Program-made: the position numbers and the translations under genes
Notes under the pieces: model-generated
Seen by the model: the letters and a program-made list of their open reading frames with translations, nothing else
Told to the model about the DNA's origin: nothing
Databases searched by the model: none
NCBI GenBank assembly: GCA_937902275.1
Contig: CALFNW010000088.1
Span: forward strand, 1 to 23,785
DNA from: UBA4717 sp002404395
GTDB taxonomy: Bacteria > Bacillota > Clostridia > Oscillospirales > CAG-272
Length of the DNA stretch: 23,785 bases
Direction: 5' to 3'
Shown: positions 1 through 6,521 of the stretch, piece after piece
Numbering within the stretch: position 1 is the first letter of the stretch
Layout of the letters: each line of letters begins with the position of its first letter

Positions 1-139
1 GCTCCTTTCGTCACTCTTTTTTTATTCTCTGTAACACATCTATTGTAATCCTACAATTTTTTTACACATTCTTCATTTTGGGGCTTGACATTTAATAGTT
101 AGTCTCCTTATAAATAGTATATAGCGGCGTATTACTAAA
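1..139 (-). promoter_or_regulatory. Leader of a gene starting beyond the left edge
   Basis: No gene is seen here. Read on the minus strand, positions 1-9 give GAAAGGAGC, a good ribosome binding site, so a minus-strand gene probably starts just outside the window. A dyad TTGTA-N4-TACAA lies at 43-56 and is part of a motif repeated at the right window edge. On the plus strand TTGACA (85-90) and TATAAA (109-114) with 18-bp spacing resemble a promoter, but it would read antisense into the repressor gene, so it may be chance. Confidence 0.4.
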
Positions 140-853
140 TTAATCCTCTACAATTCCCACAACTCTTCCGCAGCAGAACACACTGTCATGCTCGGAGAGG
201 CGTATGGGATTATACTTTTCGTTATGCGAGATCAGGCAACCGTCCCCGCGCTCCTTAATAAAGACCTCGCCGTTGACAACGAAGATCCCGATCTCGCCGA
301 CATCGACAGAATCGCATTTTTCAACAAACACCTTGTCTCCGTCGTGGTAGGTCGGCTCCATGCTGTCGCCGCCGACAGAAATCACAAAGTCCGCCTTCTC
401 TGCTTCCTTGGATTCGGGAACGAGGATCTCCTCGGCAAGCTCGCTGTCAAGGATATTTCCGGTACCTGCGGAAGCAGGAAGCGTATAATAATCCATTCTC
501 AGCATACGGCACTTGGCTTTTCTGCCGGTCGCGGATACTCGCCCGTACTCGCTGTCAATAAGATAATCCACGATTTCTTTACCGTGTTCGTCAAGGGCAC
601 GGTATTTTTTTATCGTCTCCCATTCGGCAGCCGTCGGGCGTTCCGACATCGATCTGCAACCGATCATCTCGTCTGCGGATACATCAAGAAGGTCACAGAG
701 CTTCGCCAGCTTGTCGCAGTCGGGGCGGCCGATTCCTTTTTCCCAATTGTATATCACCCTGCCGGAGCTTTCGCCGAGCGCATCGGCAATCTCCTGCTGC
801 GTCATGCCGCGGATACCTCTGTATTTTTTTATCTGTTCGCCTATTACGCTCAT
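140..853 (-). CDS. XRE-family repressor with S24 (LexA/CI-like) self-cleavage domain
   Basis: This is a phage- or ICE-type transcriptional repressor of 237 residues. The N-terminal 65 residues form an XRE helix-turn-helix (GMTQQEIADALGESSGRVIYN region). Residues about 150-237 form an S24 peptidase domain with the serine in VGGDSMEPT (Ser164) and the lysine in EVFIKER (Lys200). An Ala129-Gly130 pair in LPASAGTG fits the RecA-stimulated cleavage site of LexA/CI relatives. The ATG is preceded by GGAGGA, and a TTGACA-17-TATACT promoter lies upstream. It is divergent from the HTH and mobilization genes and shares a control region with them. The family role is to hold promoters off until DNA damage. 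That this one controls mobilization is inferred from its position. Confidence 0.9.
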   Translation of the reverse strand: MSVIGEQIKKYRGIRGMTQQEIADALGESSGRVIYNWEKGIGRPDCDKLAKLCDLLDVSADEMIGCRSMSERPTAAEWETIKKYRALDEHGKEIVDYLIDSEYGRVSATGRKAKCRMLRMDYYTLPASAGTGNILDSELAEEILVPESKEAEKADFVISVGGDSMEPTYHDGDKVFVEKCDSVDVGEIGIFVVNGEVFIKERGDGCLISHNEKYNPIRLSEHDSVFCCGRVVGIVED

Positions 854-884
854 GCAGAATTCCTCCGAATTTTATTACGCATAC

Positions 885-987
885 AGTATACCATATCTCG
901 TTGTAGTTGTCAATAACAAATACAACAATTTTATACAAAGTCCTTGACAACACAATGCCGTTGTAGTATAATGCTAGATACACAACG
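885..987. promoter_or_regulatory. Divergent promoters with two matching operators
   Basis: The minus-strand promoter is TTGACA (908-913) with TATACT (885-890), spacer 17. The plus-strand promoter is TTGACA (944-949) with TATAAT (967-972), spacer 17. Two dyads of the same geometry, CGTTGT-N17-ACAACR, lie at 899-927 and 959-987, exactly 60 bp apart. Each overlaps one promoter: the left covers the repressor -35 and spacer, the right covers the -10 and start site of the mobilization promoter. They are the obvious candidate operators for the S24 repressor. Confidence 0.8.
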
Positions 988-1002
988 AGAAAGGAGAACA
1001 AT

Positions 1003-1290
1003 ATGGCGGACAAGCGAAAAAACTTCTTCATGGTTGACAACAGAATCTTTGAATACGGTCTGAAGCCTCGGGACATCGCCGTCTATTGTTTTCTTTGTCA
1101 CCGTATGAACCGGGAAAGCAATGTCGCTTTTCCTTCCCGGAGAGATATCGCAAACGGGTGCGGAATCAGGAAAGAGGAAACCGTGGACAAAGCAATTAAA
1201 TCTCTTCTCGAAAAAGGACTGATTGAAAAATATCACCGATACACTGCCGCAGGCGATTACGGCTCCAATGTGTATCTGCTGAAAATGTGA
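1003..1290 (+). CDS. Small winged-helix/HTH protein (replication-initiator N-terminus type)
   Basis: This 95-residue protein resembles the helix-turn-helix domain (HTH_36 type) at the N-terminus of plasmid and ICE replication initiator proteins: FFMVDNRIFEYGLKPRDIAVY, then a PSRRDIANGCGI helix-turn-helix and a LLEKGLIEKYHRY wing. The usual C-terminal part of an initiator is absent, so it is either a stand-alone DNA-binding regulator or a shortened initiator. The ATG follows AAAGGAG at good spacing. It is the first gene after the repressor-controlled promoter. Whether it acts in replication, transfer or regulation cannot be told from sequence. Confidence 0.75.
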   Translation: MADKRKNFFMVDNRIFEYGLKPRDIAVYCFLCHRMNRESNVAFPSRRDIANGCGIRKEETVDKAIKSLLEKGLIEKYHRYTAAGDYGSNVYLLKM

Positions 1291-1299
1291 CCGGGTGGT

Positions 1300-1603
1300 G
1301 CCTGAAATGGTGATGCTAACAAAAGGCTCTAACCATATATCTTATATGCAGAAAAGAAGAATAAGTTATATAGGCAAAGTCGAAGTTTTTTATTCTGCAC
1401 TTATTCCCGGCGCTCTGCGTCCGGGGCAAGCATAGCGCGTGGATGTCCACCGCCTTTCGGCGGCGCACTTCCCGCACACAATCGGGCAGAAGCCCGGCGG
1501 CATTGCCGCTCCCACTTACCTTTTCTTTACGAAAAGAAAAGGTAAGCCAAAAGAAACGAATCGAAGAAGCACCAACAAAAAACATGTGCGAAAGGAGAAA
1601 CAG
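1300..1603 (+). other. Hairpin-rich stretch upstream of mobC, candidate oriT
   Basis: No convincing gene is present. The stretch holds a series of inverted repeats: CCCGG/CCGGG (1406-1425), CCGCC/GGCGG with a 4-nt loop (1450-1463), CGGGC/GCCCG with a 4-nt loop (1483-1496), and a perfect 14-bp stem CTTACCTTTTCTTT at 1515-1528 pairing with 1533-1546. Hairpin arrays directly upstream of mobC-relaxase pairs are typical of transfer origins. I cannot place the nick site. The open frame running through here into mobC is an extension without its own ribosome binding site. Confidence 0.5.
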
Positions 1604-1921
1604 TTGAGCAGAAAGCAAAAAGAAACCCTGACAATCCGCCTCACAGCGGAAGAAAAAATGGAGCTGCAAAAGAAAATGTACGAAGCCGTCTCACCGTCCA
1701 TGCGGGATTTCATTCTCAAAATGTGCCGTGACGGAAAGATTATCGTCAATGAAGAGCTGCGGAAACTGAACCGCGAACTGAAATATCAGGGCAACAATCT
1801 CAATCAGCTCGCACGGCTGGCACATCAGAATCGTTTTTCTTCTGCCGATCTGTCAGAGCTTCTTTCGGTTTACAGAAAAATTCTTGCAGCACTCGGAGGA
1901 CAAAATCATGGCGGTTGTTGA
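1604..1921 (+). CDS. mobC: MobC-like relaxosome accessory protein
   Basis: This 105-residue protein matches the MobC family of plasmid mobilization proteins, which bind oriT and help the relaxase open the strands. Visible features are an N-terminal RLTAEEKMELQKKM ribbon-helix-helix-like stretch and the family-typical RELKYQGNNLNQLARLAHQ followed by a helical tail. A TTG start is preferred because AAAGGAG at 1591-1597 lies 6 nt before it, and upstream in-frame codons run through the oriT-like hairpins. The end overlaps the relaxase start by 14 nt, suggesting translational coupling. Confidence 0.85.
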   Translation: MSRKQKETLTIRLTAEEKMELQKKMYEAVSPSMRDFILKMCRDGKIIVNEELRKLNRELKYQGNNLNQLARLAHQNRFSSADLSELLSVYRKILAALGGQNHGGC

Positions 1922-3314
1922 AAGCATTCCGGAAAAAGTGCAGACACCGAGCGCACAAAAAGGCGTACTTGATTACTGTATGCAACCGTCAAAAACCTTT
2001 GATGAAGGCGAACAGCTTGCGTATATTTCCGGTTACAACTGCGTACCCGAGATTGCAAACGAATCATTTCTCGCCACACAAAAGGTGTTCGGTCATGCGG
2101 CGGGCGGCGTTCACTTTTATCATTTTGTGCAATCCTTTATGCCCGGAGAAAATATTTCTCCGCAGGAAGTCAACGAAATCGGGATGGAACTTGTCAAAAG
2201 CTTCGGCAACCGTGAAGCAATCGTCGCCACGCATATCGACCGCGAACATCTTCACAACCACATTGTCGTATGCACTTATGACCTTGATAACGGCCGGAAA
2301 CTGCATTACAATAAATTTTTCCTTGCCGAATTGCGCCGTGCAAGTGATGAAATCTGTCAGGCTCACGGGCTGAAAGTACTTCGGGAATACGATCCGAAAG
2401 TTAAATCCCAACGCATGAAACCGAAGGAATATCGCGCGGCACTGAACGGCAACAGCATGAAGCTTGCACTCTGCGCCACAATAGATTTCTGCATGACGAG
2501 AACCGAAACACAGGCACAGTTCCGCAAAGAAATGAAAAAGTACGGCTATGAGATGATTTGGACATCTGAAAGAAAGTACATCACCTACATTCTCCGTGGC
2601 AAGGATGGAACAGAAAAGCGCGTGCGTGACAAGAGTTTATACGAAGAAAAATACCGAAAGGAGAACATGGAACATGAATTCAGAATCCGGGAAGAGCTAT
2701 ATGGACAAGCTCAAGGCGAGAAATATTCCGCCACAGGTTCAGGCAGAAATGCAGATGGAAGAAGAAATACCAACGGTACAAATCAGCGTCGCGGAGTGGG
2801 ACGAGCTGATTGCTTCGGTAAACCGTCTGGAGGAGCTGTCAGCCGAGCTGAAGGCACAGAAAGCGGCTTTCGCGGCGGAGGCGGGCAAGTATGCCGAGCA
2901 GATTACGAGAGCGATACAGGCGCAGAACGAGGCGACAGCGGCGGCGATACAGAAAATCTCGGAGGAAGCATCCGAACAGGTTGGGAAAGCGAGCGAAAAA
3001 GCCTCGAAAGTTATCTACAGAAGAAGCATACGGGACGACGCACTGTGGTGGCTTCGCATGGCATTCGCAGCAATTCCGATGATACTGACCTTGCTCTTAT
3101 GGGCATACGTGGGCTTGAAAGCCTGACTGATATTCTCGAAGACGACGATGAATCCGAGGAAGAAAAGCGCGAGCGTGAAGGGGTAAATACAGGAACCGCT
3201 CTCGGCGTTGCCGCCGGAATTATTGCCGGCATGGCTATCGGAGTGGGGCAAGATGAGGACGGAGATATTGAAGAAGACGAAAATGCGCAGGAAGGTTTTG
3301 ATATTTCAATGTAA
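1908..3314 (+). CDS. HUH relaxase / mobilization nuclease
   Basis: This conjugative relaxase (relaxase/mobilization nuclease domain family, MOBP-like) would nick one strand at oriT and lead it into the recipient. It has 468 residues. The three-histidine metal site is HIDREHLHNHIVV (His109, His114, His116/118), preceded by the conserved YHFVQSF stretch. Tyr23 in the early LDYCMQPSKT motif is a candidate nicking residue. The catalytic part ends near residue 250. The rest is low-complexity Gly/Arg/Ser sequence, a short hydrophobic stretch (GVAAGIIAGMAIGVG) and an acidic tail. The ATG is chosen over the upstream frame because GGAGG at 1896-1900 precedes it. The low-complexity part coincides with a gene in another frame, which explains its odd composition. 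Confidence 0.92.
   Translation: MAVVESIPEKVQTPSAQKGVLDYCMQPSKTFDEGEQLAYISGYNCVPEIANESFLATQKVFGHAAGGVHFYHFVQSFMPGENISPQEVNEIGMELVKSFGNREAIVATHIDREHLHNHIVVCTYDLDNGRKLHYNKFFLAELRRASDEICQAHGLKVLREYDPKVKSQRMKPKEYRAALNGNSMKLALCATIDFCMTRTETQAQFRKEMKKYGYEMIWTSERKYITYILRGKDGTEKRVRDKSLYEEKYRKENMEHEFRIREELYGQAQGEKYSATGSGRNADGRRNTNGTNQRRGVGRADCFGKPSGGAVSRAEGTESGFRGGGGQVCRADYESDTGAERGDSGGDTENLGGSIRTGWESERKSLESYLQKKHTGRRTVVASHGIRSNSDDTDLALMGIRGLESLTDILEDDDESEEEKREREGVNTGTALGVAAGIIAGMAIGVGQDEDGDIEEDENAQEGFDISM
2674..3126 (+). CDS. Nested coiled-coil membrane protein inside the relaxase gene
   Basis: A 150-residue protein is encoded out of frame wholly within the relaxase gene. It starts at an ATG placed 10 nt after AAAGGAG. 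It has normal protein composition: an acidic start, a SVAEWDELIASVNRLEELSAE stretch, a long Ala/Glu/Lys/Gln coiled coil, then a hydrophobic segment (FAAIPMILTLLLWAYVGL) near the C-terminus. In the relaxase frame the same DNA gives only low-complexity sequence, so selection appears to act mainly on this frame. Mobilization loci with genes inside the relaxase gene are known, for example mobB and mobD within ColE1 mobA. I infer a membrane-anchored relaxosome partner; no family name is claimed. Confidence 0.75.
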   Translation: MNSESGKSYMDKLKARNIPPQVQAEMQMEEEIPTVQISVAEWDELIASVNRLEELSAELKAQKAAFAAEAGKYAEQITRAIQAQNEATAAAIQKISEEASEQVGKASEKASKVIYRRSIRDDALWWLRMAFAAIPMILTLLLWAYVGLKA

Positions 3315-3328
3315 GGGAGAACGCTGAT

Positions 3329-3754
3329 TTGAGCATGAAAAAATTTTGGAAGCGGTTACAAGCTATACTGAGTGACAACAGAAGCGGCTTTTTCAGTGTA
3401 GAAGATTACGATCAGTGGGTAGAAAATCACAGGAAAGAGCTTGAGGAAAGAGAAAAAGCCGAAGCCGAAAGGCAACGGAAGGAGGAAGAACTCCTCGCGG
3501 CATGGTTTTTTCGGGAAGAATATCTGAACGCCGGTTGGTTTAAGCGACTGCTACTGACAATTGAATTCTTGATCCGAGATAAGCACGGCGAGGGGCATAT
3601 CCCGCAGATTCCCGATAAAGTCCGAATGGAGATCGCCCGCTGTCTGCTGCCGGATATTATCGCATTTTTCGAATCCGAAAAAGGACAAAAAGAGTTTGAG
3701 GAGTGGAAAGCTCACCAAACACTCAAGCAAAAAGAAAAGAGCGAGGTCGCGTGA
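3329..3754 (+). CDS. Unknown small protein of the mobilization operon
   Basis: This 141-residue protein is not recognised. A TTG start is used because GGGAGA (3315-3320) lies 8 nt before it; an ATG two codons later is the alternative. The N-terminal half is rich in Glu, Arg and Lys (RKELEEREKAEAERQRKEEE), likely a helical coiled coil. It is followed by an aromatic-hydrophobic stretch (WFKRLLLTIEFLI) and another amphipathic helix. It begins 14 nt after the relaxase stop and is the last gene before a strong terminator, so it belongs to the same transcript. An accessory role in transfer is inferred from position only. Confidence 0.7.
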   Translation: MSMKKFWKRLQAILSDNRSGFFSVEDYDQWVENHRKELEEREKAEAERQRKEEELLAAWFFREEYLNAGWFKRLLLTIEFLIRDKHGEGHIPQIPDKVRMEIARCLLPDIIAFFESEKGQKEFEEWKAHQTLKQKEKSEVA

Positions 3755-3767
3755 CATCGCTCTTTTC
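3734..3767 (+). terminator. Terminator of the mobilization operon
   Basis: A perfect 11-bp stem, GAAAAGAGCGA (3734-3744) with TCGCTCTTTTC (3757-3767), and a 12-nt loop. The TGA stop of the preceding gene lies in the loop, and the stem ends in TTTT. Confidence 0.85.
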
Positions 3768-3801
3768 ATACTAATGTAAACTATTGCCTAATACTCATAG
3801 T

Positions 3802-3851
3802 AAAAAACAAATCCGAACCAATTTCGATTTACGAAATAGTTCGGATTTGTT
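3802..3851 (-). terminator. Terminator of tRNA-Lys
   Basis: Read on the minus strand, just past the tRNA 3' end, a perfect 13-bp stem (AACAAATCCGAAC at 3806-3818 with its complement at 3839-3851) encloses a second small stem (TTTCG/CGAAA) and is followed by a run of T. Confidence 0.85.
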
Positions 3852-3856
3852 ACGTT

Positions 3857-3932
3857 TGGTGACCCGACGGAGAGTCGAACTCCGGACACCATGATTAAAA
3901 GTCATGTGCTCTACCTTCTGAGCTACCGGGTC
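3857..3932 (-). tRNA. tRNA-Lys (anticodon TTT)
   Basis: A complete cloverleaf can be drawn: acceptor GACCCGG paired with TCGGGTC (one G-T pair), D-arm GCTC/GAGC, anticodon stem CATGA/TCATG with loop CTTTTAA (anticodon TTT), T-arm CGGAG-TTCGACT-CTCCG, and an encoded CCA end. It has its own promoter and terminator. Its 3' end faces the mobilization genes, the side used by integrases that target tRNA genes. Confidence 0.97.
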
Positions 3933-3965
3933 ATACAAGCACGTCATTTTCAAACGCGCTTGATA

Positions 3966-3994
3966 ATTATATCACAGCAGTTAAACTTTGTCAA
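3966..3994 (-). promoter_or_regulatory. Promoter of tRNA-Lys
   Basis: Minus-strand TTGACA (3989-3994) and TATAAT (3966-3971) with a 17-bp spacer, a perfect sigma-A consensus 34 nt before the tRNA. Confidence 0.9.
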
Positions 3995-4016
3995 GATTTT
4001 TAACAAAAATATTTTT

Positions 4017-4056
4017 AAAAAGCCGATCGACTTAAAATACGAACCGATTGCCGGCT
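4017..4056 (-). terminator. Probable terminator after the AEC transporter gene
   Basis: Minus-strand stem AGCCG..ATCG with CGAT CGGCT (bulged by 3 nt), followed by a run of T. It lies just past the transporter stop codon. The stem is imperfect, so confidence is moderate. Confidence 0.55.
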
Positions 4057-4063
4057 AAAATGC

Positions 4064-5041
4064 TCAGATCAGCGCAAAATACTTGAGCACAAAAATTCCG
4101 AGAAAATTCGTAAGACATGAGAGTACGGTGGTCAGCATGAGGATCTGACCCGCAAGTATATGATCGCTTCCCATGTTTTTCGCCATAATATAGCTGGAGA
4201 CCGCCGCAGGTCCGCCGAAGATCACAAATACAATACCGAGCTTTATTCCGTGCATACCGAAAGCCAATGCAAGACCGATAACGCCCCACGGCAGGATCAC
4301 CGTTTTCATGACCGACGCCAGAAGCGCATATCCGATACGCGATTTCATTGATTCAAGGCTGATAGATGCGCCGAGACTCAAAAGCGACAGCGGTACCGCC
4401 ATATTCGATAAATACGCAAGCGTGCTTGCCGCAAGCGGCGGAAGCTCCGTCTGTGTTTCAGTAAGCAGGGCGCGGCAGACAAGCCCGAGCAATATCGCGA
4501 TTATAAGCGGATTCGTAGCAATGCTCCGTATTATCTTACGGACAAGCGCGGACGGCGCGAGCTTTTTTTCGCGCGGCGCAAATATGCTCAGCTCGCATAC
4601 GGCGATGATATTAAAAAGGATCACCACAAACGGAAGCGTCATAGCCATAAGCGAATTTGCTTCGGGCGAATTGTCAAACATACTTTTGATAAGCATGGTG
4701 CCGAGGATCGCCGCGTTGGAGCGATACATTCCCTGCACGAGCGCACCGCGTTTTTCATTGCTTTCAGTGACCGCAAGCGAGATCAAAACGGCAACAGCCG
4801 TCATTCCGAGCACCGAACAGATGCAAAACAGTACGAAGCGCAGATCAAGCGCAACCGTTCCGTCGGCAACGGCAATATCGTTGAACAACAGCGCCGGCAG
4901 GCATACCCTGAATACAAGCTTGTCAGCAGTATCATAAAATTCGGACTTGGCAAATCCGATTCGCTTAAGCAGATATCCGAGCAGAGCGATAAGCAATATC
5001 GGCACTACTACGTTAACGCTGTATAAAAGACTTTCAATCAT
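4064..5041 (-). CDS. AEC family (auxin efflux carrier-like) transporter
   Basis: This integral membrane transporter belongs to the AEC family, whose bacterial members export or exchange small organic acids such as malate. It has 325 residues with about ten hydrophobic segments in two halves. Family signatures seen are the early NVVVPILLIALLGYLLKRIG, the FRVCLPALLFNDIA stretch and a late GLALAFGMHGIKLGIVFVIF followed by GGPAAVSSYIMA. ATG at 5041 is chosen (AGGG 6 nt upstream); a TTG five codons earlier is possible. It starts 18 nt after the amidase stop, so both genes are probably on one transcript. The substrate cannot be inferred. Confidence 0.9.
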   Translation of the reverse strand: MIESLLYSVNVVVPILLIALLGYLLKRIGFAKSEFYDTADKLVFRVCLPALLFNDIAVADGTVALDLRFVLFCICSVLGMTAVAVLISLAVTESNEKRGALVQGMYRSNAAILGTMLIKSMFDNSPEANSLMAMTLPFVVILFNIIAVCELSIFAPREKKLAPSALVRKIIRSIATNPLIIAILLGLVCRALLTETQTELPPLAASTLAYLSNMAVPLSLLSLGASISLESMKSRIGYALLASVMKTVILPWGVIGLALAFGMHGIKLGIVFVIFGGPAAVSSYIMAKNMGSDHILAGQILMLTTVLSCLTNFLGIFVLKYFALI

Positions 5042-5059
5042 AGTATTCCCTGTCAAACT

Positions 5060-6460
5060 TTATTTATCCGTCGCCTGCACGCCGAGCGCGCCGTTTGAGA
5101 ACGAATCGCATATCGCTTCGTTCAGCGCGTCAGCCATCCGCTCTATCCATTCCTCGGTCAGCATCGCAAGCGCCTCGGCTTCGTTTGAAAGAAATCCCGT
5201 TTCGATCAATAAAGCCGGCATATCCGAATCGCGGAGCACCTGATACGATTTCATTCCCGACATTTCTTGGGTGATCGGCGCCTTTTCAAGCCCGCGGTCG
5301 ACAAGCGCCTCTGAGATCTCCTCGGCAAGCGCCTTGGCGCTCTCATCATTTTTCATATAATAGAGCCGCGGTCCGTGCACCGACTCATCTTCAAAATATG
5401 CATTGCAATGGATCGAAAGAAACAGCCCGATATCCTTGTTTGAGTTTGCAAGCGCGTTGCGCTTCTTCATGCCGAAAAGATATTGCTTGTTACGGTCGGC
5501 ATCCTCCGGCGGAGTGTTGGTATCATGAGTCAGAAAAACGGTGATCCCGCAGGCTTCAAGCTTATCGCGCAGTGCAAGCGCGACGTTCAGCACAACGTCC
5601 TTCTCGATCACTCCGAGCTCGTCGTTGTGCGTGCCCGGGTCGTCGAAACCGTGGCCCGGATCTATGTATACGGCGCGTATTACCGTCGGATCGGCAACCG
5701 GCGCTGTGGAGTCGGAGTTTGATTCCGACGGCGGCGTTTCGGGTATACCGATATCCGAAACCGTTGCTGTTTCAAGCTCGTGCGGCTTAACATGGTTTTC
5801 GGAAGTCATTGCGGAAATTACCGCCGTAATAACCACCGCAGCGGCAAAAATAATTATGAGTGCGGCGGCAAGCTGACGATTTTTTAACAGAAGACTTAAA
5901 AATCCCCCCTGCTTAGCGCGGTTCGCACCCGGACGGTTCACACCTGCGTTGCCCGCGCTCACACGGTTCGCACCCGGATGGTTCACACCTGCGTTGCCCG
6001 CGCTCACACGGTTCGCACCCGGATGGTTCACGCCTGCGTTGCCCGCGCTCACACGGTTCGCACCCGGATGGTTCACACCTGCGTTGCCCGCGCTCACACG
6101 GTTCGCGCTCTGACGGTTCACGCCTGTGTTGCCCGCACTCACACGGTTCGGGTTCTGACGGTTCACGCCTGCGTTGCCCGCGCTCACACGGTTCGCGCTC
6201 TGACGGTTCACACCTGCGTTGCCCGCGCTCACACGGTTCGCGCCCGGACGGTTCACGCCTGCGTTGCCCGCGCTCACACGGTTCGCACCCGGACGGTTCA
6301 CGCCTGCGTTGCCCGCACTCACACGGTTCGCGCTCTGACGGTCCACATTGACGTTACCGACTCCTGCACGACCGGCGTTTCCCTTTTTTTCCTTTTCGTC
6401 CGACCCTGCCTTCTCCGGTCTTAATACATATTTTGTATATTCTTCCACGGCTTTTCTCAC
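5060..6460 (-). CDS. N-acetylmuramoyl-L-alanine amidase with repeat-rich N-terminus
   Basis: This zinc amidase (Amidase_3) cuts the bond between MurNAc and the stem peptide of peptidoglycan. The C-terminal 200 residues carry the ligands in YIDPGHGFDDPG (His), GVIEKDVVLN (Glu) and LFLSIHCNAY (His), and the catalytic Glu in LLIETGFLSN. Before it come a Ser/Thr/Pro-rich linker and one membrane segment (LAAALIIIFAAAVVITAVIS). Nine 15-residue repeats precede that segment, so the Arg/Asn-rich repeats should lie in the cytoplasm and the enzyme outside. The start is uncertain: GTG at 6460 (466 residues) is chosen because the likely transcript starts near 6484, downstream of the longest frame's TTG. 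GTG at 6448 is an alternative; neither has a good ribosome binding site. Confidence 0.88.
   Translation of the reverse strand: MRKAVEEYTKYVLRPEKAGSDEKEKKGNAGRAGVGNVNVDRQSANRVSAGNAGVNRPGANRVSAGNAGVNRPGANRVSAGNAGVNRQSANRVSAGNAGVNRQNPNRVSAGNTGVNRQSANRVSAGNAGVNHPGANRVSAGNAGVNHPGANRVSAGNAGVNHPGANRVSAGNAGVNRPGANRAKQGGFLSLLLKNRQLAAALIIIFAAAVVITAVISAMTSENHVKPHELETATVSDIGIPETPPSESNSDSTAPVADPTVIRAVYIDPGHGFDDPGTHNDELGVIEKDVVLNVALALRDKLEACGITVFLTHDTNTPPEDADRNKQYLFGMKKRNALANSNKDIGLFLSIHCNAYFEDESVHGPRLYYMKNDESAKALAEEISEALVDRGLEKAPITQEMSGMKSYQVLRDSDMPALLIETGFLSNEAEALAMLTEEWIERMADALNEAICDSFSNGALGVQATDK
5924..6328 (-). repeat. Nine tandem 45-bp in-frame repeats in the amidase gene
   Basis: Nine contiguous 45-bp units encode the 15-residue unit NRVSAGNAGVNRPGA with small variants (RQSA, HPGA, RQNP; one NTG). 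A degenerate partial unit precedes them on the amino side. Units are nearly identical at the DNA level, so copy number can probably change by slippage or recombination without breaking the frame. Confidence 0.95.
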
Positions 6461-6490
6461 TTGTATAAGAGTTTTATATATACGTGTCGG

Positions 6491-6519
6491 AGTATAACAC
6501 AATAATATTAACAAATCAA
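6491..6519 (-). promoter_or_regulatory. Promoter of the amidase-AEC operon
   Basis: Minus-strand TTGATT (6514-6519) and TATACT (6491-6496) with a 17-bp spacer, just after the folC stop codon. It supports a translation start downstream of about 6484. Confidence 0.6.
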
Positions 6520-6521
6520 CC

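Noticed and set aside
188..916. Long plus-strand open frame of 242 codons opposite the repressor
   Set aside because: It is the complement of the S24 repressor gene, has no ribosome binding site and no family pattern.
1439..1603. 55-codon upstream extension of mobC
   Set aside because: It runs through the hairpin-rich oriT-like stretch; AAAGGAG marks the TTG start at 1604.
5042..5056. TTG start five codons upstream for the AEC transporter
   Set aside because: ATG at 5041 has a better spaced ribosome binding site and matches where the first membrane segment begins.
5924..6328. CRISPR array
   Set aside because: Units are contiguous without spacers and keep one reading frame.
5978..6424. Plus-strand frame with regular Cys/His repeats
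   Set aside because: It is the reverse complement of the 45-bp amidase repeats; the pattern is inherited from them.
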